NCBI RefSeq assembly: GCF_003947415.1
Contig: NZ_QHKL01000010.1
Coordinates: forward strand, 1-64,000
From: Amycolatopsis sp. WAC 01376
Lineage (GTDB): Bacteria > Actinomycetota > Actinomycetes > Mycobacteriales > Pseudonocardiaceae
Length of the DNA: 64,000 nt
Direction: 5' to 3'
Below the pieces are notes generated by a model. It was not told where the DNA came from, did not search any database, and saw only the letters and a program-made list of their open reading frames with translations. The number at the start of each line of letters is the position of its first letter. The first letter of the stretch is position 1. Shown piece by piece: positions 7,804-15,319 of the stretch. A program made the translations under genes and the position numbers.

Positions 7804-9153
7804 TCAGCGCACCGCGGCCGACGGTGCGGACAGGGTGAGGACTTCCGGCTCCGGTGTCGCGCAGCAGCCACCGGCGGCCGGTGCGTCGTCCGGCTCGTCG
7901 AACAGGCCGGCGCCGCCGCAGACTCCGGTCTCGGCCATCCGCAATTCGACTCGCGCGGCCGCCTCGTGGTCTCCGGCCAGCTGGGCGGCGATGCTGCGCA
8001 CCTGCTCGTAGCCGGTCATCGCCAGGAAGGTCGGCGCCCGGCCGTAGCTTTTCATCCCGGCCAGGTAGAAGTCCTTCTCCGGATGCGCGAGTTCCTTGGC
8101 GCCGTGCGGATACACGGTTCCGCACGAGTGGACGTTCGGGTCGATCAGCGGCGCGAGCGCGACCGGTGCCTGCAACGTCGGGTCCAGCTCGAGCCGGATC
8201 TCCGACAGCCAGGTCAGGTCGGGCCGGAAACCGGACAAGGTGACGACCTCGTCGACCTGCTCGATCCGTTGTCCGGTGGAGGAGAGCAGAGTCAGCCGTC
8301 CGTCGGTATCGCGTTCGACCGCCTCGGTGCGGAACCCGGTCACCACCGTGATCAGTCCGGATTCCACCGCTTCCTGGGCGCGCAGGCCGAGAGCGCCCCG
8401 TGCGGGAAGCTGATCGGCCTCGCCGCCGCCGAAGGTGTTGCCGACCGCGCCGCGGCGCAGCACCCAGCTGATCCGCGCCTCCGGCGAGTCCTTCGCGAGG
8501 CCGGACAAGGCGACCAGCGCGGTGAGCGCCGAATGCCCGCTGCCCGCGACCACCACGTGCTTGCCCGCATATCGCGCTCGCACCGCTTCGTCGCCCAGAT
8601 TCGGGACCCGGTAAGTGATCCGGTCCGCCGCCGCACGCTCTCCGGCGGCGGGAAGTCCTTCGCCGCCGAGCGGGTTGGGCGTCGACCACGTGCCGGACGC
8701 GTCGATCACTGCCCGTGCCGCGATCCGCTCCTCCGTCCCGTCGGCGGCGCGGACGTGCACGGTGAACGGCTCGTCCTCGCGGCCGCTGTCGACGACCCGG
8801 TCCCGTCCCCGGCGGGCGACGCCGACGACCTCGGCGTCGAAGCGCACCCGGTCGCCGAGCTCCGCGGCGAGCGGGCGCAAATACAGATCGGCCCAGTCCG
8901 AGCCCGTCGGATATGCCTCGCCGTCGGGCCGGGTCCAGCCTGCCGTCTCCAGGAGCCGACCGGCTGCGGGGGCGACGAGTTCGGACCACGGCGAGAACAA
9001 CCGCACGTGATTCCACTCGGCCACGTCGGCGCCCGCCTGCGCGCCACGCTCCAGCACCAGCGGCTCAAAACCCCGCTCTACCAGTTCGGCGGCCGCAGCC
9101 AGCCCCACCGGGCCCGCTCCGATCACCACGACAGGCAGCTCGTTCATCCCCAT
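7804..9153 (-). CDS. FAD-dependent NAD(P)-binding oxidoreductase with CC-containing tail, ars-linked
   Basis: A 449-residue flavoprotein. It starts with an FAD Rossmann motif (VVVIGAGPVGLAAAAE) and has a second dinucleotide motif in the middle (VVVAGSGHSALTALVAL). It is about 90 residues longer than the two ArsO copies. The tail contains single cysteines (ETGVCGGAG) and a Cys-Cys pair (AAGGCCATPE), similar to the vicinal pairs of the nearby small proteins and suggestive of As(III) binding. An AAAGG ribosome site precedes the ATG at 9153; a second ATG two codons later (9147) is also possible. It is the first gene of the operon facing ArsR-ArsN across the operator region. Confidence 0.8.
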   Translation of the reverse strand: MGMNELPVVVIGAGPVGLAAAAELVERGFEPLVLERGAQAGADVAEWNHVRLFSPWSELVAPAAGRLLETAGWTRPDGEAYPTGSDWADLYLRPLAAELGDRVRFDAEVVGVARRGRDRVVDSGREDEPFTVHVRAADGTEERIAARAVIDASGTWSTPNPLGGEGLPAAGERAAADRITYRVPNLGDEAVRARYAGKHVVVAGSGHSALTALVALSGLAKDSPEARISWVLRRGAVGNTFGGGEADQLPARGALGLRAQEAVESGLITVVTGFRTEAVERDTDGRLTLLSSTGQRIEQVDEVVTLSGFRPDLTWLSEIRLELDPTLQAPVALAPLIDPNVHSCGTVYPHGAKELAHPEKDFYLAGMKSYGRAPTFLAMTGYEQVRSIAAQLAGDHEAAARVELRMAETGVCGGAGLFDEPDDAPAAGGCCATPEPEVLTLSAPSAAVR

Positions 9154-9199
9154 GCACCTTTCATCGATCCATCTCGATTGAGTCGATGCGAGGGACTGT

Positions 9200-9241
9200 A
9201 TCGACCGGAGTCGATTGACGCAACCATCGATTCTGGTCGAT
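9200..9241 (+). promoter_or_regulatory. Paired inverted repeats ATCGA-N6-TCGAT (ArsR-type operators)
   Basis: Two perfect dyads of the form ATCGA-N6-TCGAT occur at 9200-9215 and 9226-9241, in the 98-base gap between the divergent flavoprotein operon and the ArsR-ArsN gene. A third, looser TCGATTGAGTCGAT sits at about 9174-9187. The second dyad ends 10 bases before the ATG at 9252. The placement fits a repressor controlling both directions, most likely the ArsR domain of the adjacent fusion protein. Confidence 0.6.
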
Positions 9242-9251
9242 ACTGGGTGGC

Positions 9252-10097
9252 ATGACGACGGTTGTGCCTCTTCCCCTCGCCGGTCTCTTGCCTGAGCGCG
9301 AAGCCGCGACCTATGCCGGGTGGTTCGCCTGTCTCGCTGAGCCGATGCGGGTGAAGCTGCTGCACGCGGTCGCGACCTCGCCTCGCGGCCTGACCGTCGG
9401 CGCGCTCACCGAAATCCTCGGGAGCAGCCAGTCCACCTGCTCCCACCACGTCCGGAAGCTGGCTGACGTGGGTTTCGTTCACTTGCGGAAAGAGGGCACG
9501 GCCACGGTCGTGACGATCAATCAGGCCTGCTGCAGCGGGCTCCCGCACGCGGCCGACGCTGTCATGGGCATGCTCGCGCCACGTCCGTGCTGCCCGGACA
9601 ACGTGCCCGACGACGTCTCCGTCCGCGCCCTGGAAGCCGGCGATTGGGCCGCGGTTCGCCGGATCTACGGCGAAGGCATCGCGACCGGCATCGCCACCTT
9701 CGAGACCGAAGTGCCCAGCCGCAAAGCGCTCGACGCGAAATGGCTACCCGGGCATCGGTGGGTCGCCGAGATCGACGGCGAGGTCGCCGGCTGGACCGCC
9801 GCTACCCCCGTCTCGGAGCGCGAGTGCTACCAGGGACTCGCCGAGACATCGGTCTACGTCGGCGAAAGCCATCGCGGCCGCGGCGTCGGGAAGGCTCTGC
9901 TCTTCAAGCAGGTCACCGAAGCCGACGTCGCCGGGCTCTGGACTTTGCAGACCTCGATCTTCACCGACAACCGCGCCGGCATCGCCCTGCACCACAGCGC
10001 CGGATACCGCACCGTCGGCATCCGCGAACGCATCGCCCGACGCGACGGTGTCTGGCACGACACCGTCTTCCTCGAACGTCGCAGCCCCGTCAACTAG
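9252..10097 (+). CDS. arsN: ArsR-ArsN fusion: arsenic-responsive repressor fused to GNAT N-acetyltransferase
   Basis: A 281-residue two-domain protein. Residues 1-115 form an ArsR-type winged helix (CLAEPMRVKLLHAV, SSQSTCSHHVRKLADVGF) with several cysteines, including INQACCSG (Cys-Cys) and PRPCCPDN. Residues 120-281 form a GNAT acetyltransferase with the acetyl-CoA loop SHRGRGVGKALL and the substrate region typical of phosphinothricin acetyltransferases. ArsN1 enzymes of this group acetylate arsinothricin, an arsenical analogue of glutamate, and ArsR-ArsN fusions are known in other bacteria. The gene may thus sense arsenic and detoxify an organoarsenical antibiotic. The substrate is inferred from the family. 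Confidence 0.85.
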   Translation: MTTVVPLPLAGLLPEREAATYAGWFACLAEPMRVKLLHAVATSPRGLTVGALTEILGSSQSTCSHHVRKLADVGFVHLRKEGTATVVTINQACCSGLPHAADAVMGMLAPRPCCPDNVPDDVSVRALEAGDWAAVRRIYGEGIATGIATFETEVPSRKALDAKWLPGHRWVAEIDGEVAGWTAATPVSERECYQGLAETSVYVGESHRGRGVGKALLFKQVTEADVAGLWTLQTSIFTDNRAGIALHHSAGYRTVGIRERIARRDGVWHDTVFLERRSPVN

Positions 10098-10172
10098 CCC
10101 CCAAAGGTCGGAACGTGCTGGATCAAGGCCGAAGCGATTTCGTGCGCCACGTCGACGTCATACCCTGCGGGC

Positions 10173-10712
10173 GTGCCCGATCCGGCAGGTACGCGGAGCG
10201 TGGAGTTGCCGCCGAGTATCGCGGTCTTCTACGAAGAACTGATCGACAGCCACAGCTTCCCGTTCGTGCTCTGCAGCGCTGAGGGCGCGCCGCTGCGGCG
10301 ATCGAACTTCCGCAACCGCTACTGGCGCCCGGTCTGGGATGGCAGTGACGCTGAACACACGCGGTCTGCGGAAGTGATGCAGCCGATCCTGCCAACCTTC
10401 ACCTTCCACGAGGGACGGCACAGCCACAGCACCTGGCTCGCGGAGGACGGCACCCCCGAAGTCGCCCGGCGAGCGCGGCTCGGGCAGAAGATGAAAGGCA
10501 TCGCGCGGGTCTACGACCACGTGACCCCGCTGATGCGCCGTCAGATCCTGCAAGCGCTTGAAACCCGCTGGATCGGCTCGTTGGTCGCGCTCACGCCGAG
10601 TGAGCGGACGAAGCTGGGGGAGTGGTTCCCGCACCTGCACGCCACCTTCCGTGACGGGCAGTTGGAGACGGCTCCGAAGGCCATCGCCATTTCATCGCCA
10701 TTGAACGACTGA
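10173..10712 (+). pseudogene. 5'-truncated tyrosine recombinase (integrase) remnant
   Basis: The visible 179 residues match only the C-terminal part of an actinomycete phage or ICE-type integrase. There is the segment GAPLRRSNFRNRYWRPVW, the box II-like HEGRHSHSTW (HxxR) and the terminal VYDHVTP with the tyrosine nucleophile. The N-terminal DNA-binding domain and the first catalytic Arg are missing; full-length relatives are near 380-400 residues. It ends about 50 bases from the 3' end of tRNA-Val(GAC), the usual position of int beside an attachment site. I read it as the decayed integrase of an element that brought in, or includes, the arsenic island to the left. Confidence 0.75.
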
Positions 10713-10744
10713 AGCCCCGCCCCTCCGAGGAGGAGCAGGGCTTC
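10711..10744 (+). terminator. Hairpin after integrase remnant
   Basis: An inverted repeat GAAGCCC...GGGCTTC encloses an inner CTCC/GGAG stem. It overlaps the stop codon of the integrase remnant and lies between that gene and the converging tRNA-Val. A bidirectional terminator is likely. Confidence 0.5.
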
Positions 10745-10761
10745 TGACCTGCGAAAAAAGA

Positions 10762-10836
10762 TGGTGCGCGATACTGGGATTGAACCAGTGACCTCTTCCG
10801 TGTCAGGGAAGCGCTCTCCCGCTGAGCTAATCGCGC
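10762..10836 (-). tRNA. tRNA-Val (anticodon GAC)
   Basis: Read on the minus strand, the 7-base acceptor stem GCGCGAT pairs with ATCGCGC, followed by discriminator A and an encoded CCA. The anticodon arm CTTCC-CTGACAC-GGAAG gives anticodon GAC (valine). The T arm contains GGTTCAATCCC. The 3' end faces the integrase remnant, so this tRNA is the probable integration site of that element. Confidence 0.95.
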
Positions 10837-10837
10837 G

Positions 10838-10908
10838 AGGTGGAGACGGGATTCGAACCCGTGTACACGGCTTTGCAGGCCGTTGCCTCGCCTCTCGGCC
10901 ACTCCACC
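10838..10908 (-). tRNA. tRNA-Cys (anticodon GCA)
   Basis: Minus strand. Acceptor GGTGGAG pairs with CTCCACC, with discriminator T, as expected for tRNA-Cys. The anticodon loop CTGCAAA gives GCA. CCA is not encoded. It lies one base from tRNA-Val(GAC). Confidence 0.95.
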
Positions 10909-10933
10909 GTGTCAGGCCCGAGAGGGCCTTCCG

Positions 10934-11006
10934 AGCGGATGACGGGATTCGAACCCGCGACCCTCACCTTGGCAAGGTGATGCGCTACCAGCTGCGCTAC
11001 ATCCGC
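10934..11006 (-). tRNA. tRNA-Gly (anticodon GCC)
   Basis: Minus strand. Acceptor GCGGATG pairs with CATCCGC, discriminator T. The anticodon loop TTGCCAA gives GCC. It is first in a Gly-Cys-Val tRNA cluster, a common actinobacterial arrangement; CCA is not encoded. Confidence 0.95.
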
Positions 11007-11142
11007 ACATCCTCGGTCTGGATGGGAGGTCAGATCCTCGCGGTTCTGTCTCTCACCCCGTCGCCGTGGTGTGTGTGAACACTATCGAACCCCGAAATCG
11101 CCCCTGCAACCGGGGTGCCACTTGCTGTTCGCAAGCCCGTCA

Positions 11143-11568
11143 TCAGGCCAGATCGTTGGGGATCAGGTGGGTAAGGGCGTCATCGACGTCGACCCACAGG
11201 TGCTCGTTGCCCGGGAGTACGACGTCGTAGGTCCGGTCGAGGAAGTCGGCCAGCTCCTGAGCGGACGCCTCGAACATGGCGTGCCCGGAGGGCGAGTTCA
11301 GTTCGATGAGGACGGACTCGGGGTCTTCGACGGAGGGGCGGATGCGTACGTCGCCGTCGCCCGCGTCGGCAAGGAGGCCGTCCGCGAGGAGGTCGCGCGC
11401 GTAGACCCACTCGACCCAGCCGGCGCGGCCGGTGCGGAAGGCGGCCACGACCGCGTAGGGGTCGCGAGTGTCGTATCGCAGTTCCACCTTGACAGGGACC
11501 GCGGGCGTCCGCGGCGCCAGGAGGTCGAACACCGCCGTCGAGCGGAGCGTCACGTGATCGTTGCGCAT
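11143..11568 (-). CDS. ssgB: SsgA/SsgB-family sporulation and cell-division regulator
   Basis: A 141-residue SsgA-like protein. The recognisable core includes VKVELRYDTRDPYAVVAAF, VEWVYARDLLADGL and SPSGHAMFEASAQELADFLDRTY. These proteins occur only in actinomycetes that form spores or fragment, where SsgB helps position FtsZ. The start at 11568 (MRNDHVTL) fits the family length; the open frame extends 20 codons further upstream without family similarity. Assignment to SsgB rather than another SsgA-like paralogue rests on overall resemblance and presence as a single copy here. Confidence 0.85.
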   Translation of the reverse strand: MRNDHVTLRSTAVFDLLAPRTPAVPVKVELRYDTRDPYAVVAAFRTGRAGWVEWVYARDLLADGLLADAGDGDVRIRPSVEDPESVLIELNSPSGHAMFEASAQELADFLDRTYDVVLPGNEHLWVDVDDALTHLIPNDLA

Positions 11569-11968
11569 CGTCCTACCCTTCGTCTCCTTCCCGGCCCGGT
11601 CGAACCGAGTGGCGATGATGTGACGCATCGGCCGGCTGATCGGAACGCGGTTTTGCCGCAGATCACCCGGACGGGGTCATCGGACCCCGGGTCCATGCTC
11701 CGTCACCCCATCATCACCCGCGCGACGCGCAGCCATCCATGCGCCCTGCAGGCAGTCCACATGTACATACTGCGCGGTTTAGTCGTCACGCGATAGCACC
11801 GTCGCATGAATGTCGAAACGCGTCGCGGGCGCCCCCCGGCCGTGACAACCCCGGCTAGCTCGTGGTTGTTCGCTCCGTATTTGCTGGTGAGCGGAGTGTG
11901 GTCGGCGGGAACCACCCGTTTGCAGGCCCCCTAAAGTCTTGGGGTAGAGTCTGCCGGACACCGCGAGC
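11569..11968. other. Intergenic region without recognised gene
   Basis: About 400 bases between ssgB and tRNA-Val(CAC). Short overlapping frames exist on the minus strand but none resembles a protein. The part near 11569-11650 probably holds the ssgB promoter and the part near 11900-11968 the tRNA promoter. I see no repeat or hairpin of note. Confidence 0.4.
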
Positions 11969-12040
11969 GGGCGATTAGCTCAGCGGGAGAGCGCTTCGTT
12001 CACACCGAAGAGGTCACTGGTTCGATCCCAGTATCGCCCA
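11969..12040 (+). tRNA. tRNA-Val (anticodon CAC)
   Basis: Acceptor GGGCGAT pairs with ATCGCCC, discriminator A. The anticodon arm CTTCG-TTCACAC-CGAAG gives CAC. CCA is not encoded. The body is nearly identical to the tRNA-Val(GAC) at 10762 apart from the acceptor and anticodon stems. Confidence 0.95.
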
Positions 12041-12047
12041 CCGGATG

Positions 12048-12074
12048 AAGGCCCTGGACCATCGGTCCGGGGCC
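12048..12074 (+). terminator. Hairpin downstream of tRNA-Val
   Basis: GGCCCTGGACC and GGTCCGGGGCC form an 11-base stem with one mismatch around ATC, followed by TTGATT. It begins about 8 bases after the tRNA end and is a probable terminator. Confidence 0.65.
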
Positions 12075-12932
12075 TTGATTCATTTCCGGGGACCGTCGGC
12101 GGTGAGCCGTCCGGAGGCATTCGATCCCCAGGTCGGACGCGGGTTATGTGGGGACGGTACTTCTGCCGTCGCGGAGATCGCGGACGGCACGGCTGAATCC
12201 GTCGGGTGCGGCGAGGGTCGCGGTGGGCCGCCGGTTCGAAGATCGACGAAGCCCGACTGTCCGGCCGGTGTGGACACTCGTCTAGAACCTCGTGTCACAT
12301 CGCGAAAGTGTCGCATCGTCCGGCTATTGAGACATCTTTGTGATCCTCGGCACGAAGTGGCCGTCGAAAGGTCCAGACCATGTGGAAAGTGACGTGGGGC
12401 ATGGTCGGCGGGCTCACCCGTCCGGCTCCGGCGGAGGGGTCGCCGTGATGCTGACGTGATGTGACGAAACGCCACTCCGGTGACCGATTGACAAGGTAGG
12501 TCCGTGCGCGGTGAACCTGACCGGCCCGCCGTGATCCTCCGGGCCCGTGAAATCCACAATGGACCGGCCGGAGATCGACTTCCCGAGACCGTCCACTTTG
12601 GAGTTTTCCGGGCTGCTCGGCCGATCGGGGACGCGATGCTCCAAGTGGCCGTGAAGACCGGGAATTCGTGACTACTTTGAGTAGTTGTTCGGCGGATACG
12701 GTCTATTACGCATCGTCACCATCTTGTTATCAACAGGGCATTCATTTGCCGGATGCTCGCGCAGGGTGTGGCTGGAAATCCTTGTAACGATGGCCGGAGA
12801 GTGGCCGATACCTTGGCGTGTGTCGCCCCATCGGACGCTGAAGGATCTTGAGAATCGATCACTCTTCGAAATCGCTCTCATTTACTCAGCGTGTTGATCC
12901 GGCGTTCGGGAATTCCCTCTCCGGGAGGTCTG
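12075..12932. other. Long intergenic region upstream of the glycosyl-phosphate transferase
   Basis: About 860 bases with no gene I can support. A minus-strand frame at 12080-12559 has shadow-like Arg/Ser/Pro composition. The right part, about 12660-12900, is clearly richer in A+T than its surroundings and presumably holds the promoter and control sites of the polysaccharide gene at 12933. I found no clear riboswitch or repeat. Confidence 0.4.
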
Positions 12933-14459
12933 ATGGAAGAGTCGGTGCGGCCGTCGTCCACCGTCAACGGGACGCCGCAGCACATCGACCTCCAGTCGAT
13001 CCCGTCCGCCCCTCGACGGGGTGCGGGCGATGTCGCCGCGGTCGACACCACGTCGGCGCGGCCGCCGTACGCGGCTTGGGAATCGCGCTACCGCGCCTGG
13101 GTCATCGGTAGTGACGTTTTCACCGCGTTCGTGCTCATCGTGATGAGCGCCTTCTTGATCGATCGATCGGATCCGCACGACATGCACGCGCTCGGCACCG
13201 CCGTGGCGTTCCTTTTCGGCCTGTCGGTCTGCCGTGCGTGGAGTCCGCGCGTGCTGGGCGAAGGCGCGGAGGAGTACCGGACGCTGGGCCGGGGACTGGT
13301 GACCACCGCCGTCCTCGTCGCGCTGGGCGGCCTGCTCTTCGGCGCACTCGCCGTGCAGCCCTGGGTCTTCATCATCGTCCCGATGATCTCGGTCGTCATG
13401 TTCCTGCAGCGGTACGCGCTGAGACAGGTGCTGCACCGGCGAAGACGGCTCGGTGAATGCCTGCTGCCGGTGCTCGCGGCGGGAAGTCCGGACACGGTCG
13501 CCGATCTGATCACCCGCACCAAGGCCGACCCCCATGTCGGCTGGCGGGTCGAAGCCGTGTGCACGTACTCCGGTGCCGGCGCGGAGCGGGGGAGCGGCGA
13601 GGTGGAAGGCGTCCCGGTCGTCGGGAAGCTCGACGACCTGGCAAGTCACGTCCGCCGCGGCGGCTATCGGGTGGTCGCCGTGACCGCCGATCAGCACTGG
13701 AACCCGAAACGCCTGCAGCGGCTCGCCTGGGACCTCGAAGGAACGTCCGCCGAGATGGTGGTCGCGCCGGTGCTGATGGAGGTCGCCGGCCCCCGGCTGA
13801 ACGTCTCCGGTGTGCTCGGCATGCCGCTGCTGCGGGTCACCGCGCCGATGTTCACCGGCGGCCGCCGTCTGGTCAAGGAAGCACTCGACCGGTTCGGCTC
13901 CGCCCTGCTCCTCACTCTCGTTTCCCCGCTGCTGCTGGTGATCGCGGTCGCGATCAAACTCGACGACCGCGGGCCGGTGATCTACCGGCAGCGGCGTGTC
14001 GGCCGGGACGGCCACACCTTCACGATGCTGAAGTTCCGCACGATGGTCACGAACGCCGACAAGCTCAAGCAGGATCTCCAGGCGGACAACGAAGGCGCGG
14101 GCCCACTGTTCAAGATGCGCAAGGATCCGCGGATCACGCGGGTCGGCGGCCTGCTTCGCCGGTACTCGCTCGACGAGCTGCCGCAGTTGTTCAACGTCGT
14201 GGGCGGGCGGATGTCGCTCGTCGGACCACGGCCGCCTCTGCCGGAGGAGACCGCGAAGTACGCCCCCGACGCGCGCCGTCGTCTCCTGGTCAAGCCGGGG
14301 CTGACCGGGCTCTGGCAGGTCAGTGGCCGCAGCGACCTCAGCTGGGCCGAGAGCATCCGTCTCGACCTGCGTTACGTCGAGGACTGGTCTCTCGCCCTCG
14401 ACCTGGTGATCCTCTGGAAGACCTTCCGTGCCGTGGTGCAGGGGCGAGGAGCCTACTGA
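12933..14459 (+). CDS. Exopolysaccharide polyprenyl-phosphate glycosyl-1-phosphate transferase (WcaJ/WbaP type)
   Basis: A 508-residue membrane enzyme that primes polysaccharide synthesis by moving a sugar phosphate onto undecaprenyl phosphate. There are four N-terminal membrane helices (about residues 45-160), a cytosolic Rossmann-like linker, a reentrant helix near residues 320-335, then the catalytic domain: PVIYRQRRVGRDG, MLKFRTM, RRYSLDELPQLFNVVGG, MSLVGPRPPLPEE and KPGLTGLWQVSGRS. The ATG at 12933 has a GGGAGG ribosome site; an earlier ATG at 12891 does not. It stands alone, with no other polysaccharide genes beside it. A long A+T-richer leader precedes it. Confidence 0.9.
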   Translation: MEESVRPSSTVNGTPQHIDLQSIPSAPRRGAGDVAAVDTTSARPPYAAWESRYRAWVIGSDVFTAFVLIVMSAFLIDRSDPHDMHALGTAVAFLFGLSVCRAWSPRVLGEGAEEYRTLGRGLVTTAVLVALGGLLFGALAVQPWVFIIVPMISVVMFLQRYALRQVLHRRRRLGECLLPVLAAGSPDTVADLITRTKADPHVGWRVEAVCTYSGAGAERGSGEVEGVPVVGKLDDLASHVRRGGYRVVAVTADQHWNPKRLQRLAWDLEGTSAEMVVAPVLMEVAGPRLNVSGVLGMPLLRVTAPMFTGGRRLVKEALDRFGSALLLTLVSPLLLVIAVAIKLDDRGPVIYRQRRVGRDGHTFTMLKFRTMVTNADKLKQDLQADNEGAGPLFKMRKDPRITRVGGLLRRYSLDELPQLFNVVGGRMSLVGPRPPLPEETAKYAPDARRRLLVKPGLTGLWQVSGRSDLSWAESIRLDLRYVEDWSLALDLVILWKTFRAVVQGRGAY

Positions 14460-14506
14460 CGCGTTCCTGTGACCGGAACCACACGAAGCGATAGTTGAAC
14501 GAGAAA

Positions 14507-14524
14507 TAGTTCAGCGCTCAACTA
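14507..14524 (+). promoter_or_regulatory. MarR-type operator upstream of nitroreductase
   Basis: TAGTTCAGCGCTCAACTA is a near-palindrome that differs by one base in its core from the perfect GTTGAGCGCTCAAC at 18615-18628, between yceI and the marR gene. A half-site (TAGTTGAAC) sits just upstream at 14492-14500. This suggests the nitroreductase belongs to the same MarR regulon. Confidence 0.6.
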
Positions 14525-14567
14525 GGTTGGGACGGGTACAGGATGCGTACGGAAGGAAGATCCACCC

Positions 14568-15182
14568 ATGACCACCAGCGTTGAGCCGACCGAAGCCTTG
14601 AATCTCCCGCAGGACGTTCAGGACCTGTTGTTCCGCGAGGCCCGCACCGCGAACAACTTCAGCGACGAGCCGGTGACCGACGAGCAGATCCGCGCGATCT
14701 ACGAGCTGGTCAAATGGGCGCCGACGTCGATGAACAACCAGCCGCTGCGCGCGCTGGTGATCCGCACCGAAGAGGGCAAGAAGCGCCTCGCCCCGCTGAT
14801 GTCCGAGGGCAACCGCGCCAAGACCGAGGCCGCGCCCGTGACCGTCGTGCTGGCCGCCGACACCGAGTTCCACGAGAACCTGCCGCGCACCTTCCCGCAC
14901 TTCCCTGGCGCCAAGGACCTGTTCGCCGACGAGGCGGGCCGTATCGAGACCGCCAAGCTCAACGCGTTGCTGCAGGTCGGCTACTTCATCATCGGCGTCC
15001 GCGCCGCCGGGCTGGCCGCCGGCCCGATGACCGGCTTCGACGCCGAGGGCATCGACAAGGAGTTCTTCGCGGACAAGCCGTGGAAGTCCCTCGTCGTGAT
15101 CAACGTCGGCAAGCCGGGCGACAACCCCTGGTTCGACCGCCTGCCGCGGCTGGACTTCGACGAGGTCGTCGAGACCGTCTGA
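14568..15182 (+). CDS. Nitroreductase-family flavoprotein (RutE/malonic semialdehyde reductase-like)
   Basis: A 204-residue NADH/NADPH-dependent FMN enzyme. Family features include FREARTANNFSDEPVTDEQI near the N-terminus, the FMN-phosphate region KWAPTSMNNQPLRALVI, and the C-terminal GPMTGFDAEGIDKEFF and VINVGKPGD. The pattern is closest to RutE/HadB malonic semialdehyde reductases. No other pyrimidine-degradation (rut) genes are nearby, so a detoxifying reductase of reactive carbonyl or quinone compounds is as likely. The operator shared with the yceI/marR region at 18.6 kb implies stress-responsive control. An AAGGAAG ribosome site precedes the ATG. Confidence 0.85.
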   Translation: MTTSVEPTEALNLPQDVQDLLFREARTANNFSDEPVTDEQIRAIYELVKWAPTSMNNQPLRALVIRTEEGKKRLAPLMSEGNRAKTEAAPVTVVLAADTEFHENLPRTFPHFPGAKDLFADEAGRIETAKLNALLQVGYFIIGVRAAGLAAGPMTGFDAEGIDKEFFADKPWKSLVVINVGKPGDNPWFDRLPRLDFDEVVETV

Positions 15183-15199
15183 CCTCGTCCCGCGATACG

Positions 15200-15233
15200 C
15201 GAAGGCCTTCTTCCGATGGGAAGGAGGCCTTCG
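15200..15233 (+). terminator. Terminator hairpin after nitroreductase
   Basis: CGAAGGCCTTCTTCC and GGAAGGAGGCCTTCG form a 15-base stem with one mismatch around GATG, 17 bases after the stop codon. It separates the nitroreductase from thrS. Confidence 0.75.
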
Positions 15234-15319
15234 TGCTGTTAGGGGTAATGCGCGTGAGCCGCGCCGCGCCTGACGACTAACATCACGGGAACCATCCGCT
15301 ATACCGCGAGGAGTCCATC

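Noticed and set aside
6578..9016. 812-codon frame that could be read as a fusion of the MFS pump with an upstream domain
   Set aside because: The part before 7798 is an Arg/Gly-rich shadow of the flavoprotein gene in another frame; the MFS protein has a proper ATG at 7798.
12080..12559. 159-codon minus-strand frame in the gap after tRNA-Val
   Set aside because: Arg/Ser/Pro-rich shadow-like composition, no ribosome site and no recognisable domain.
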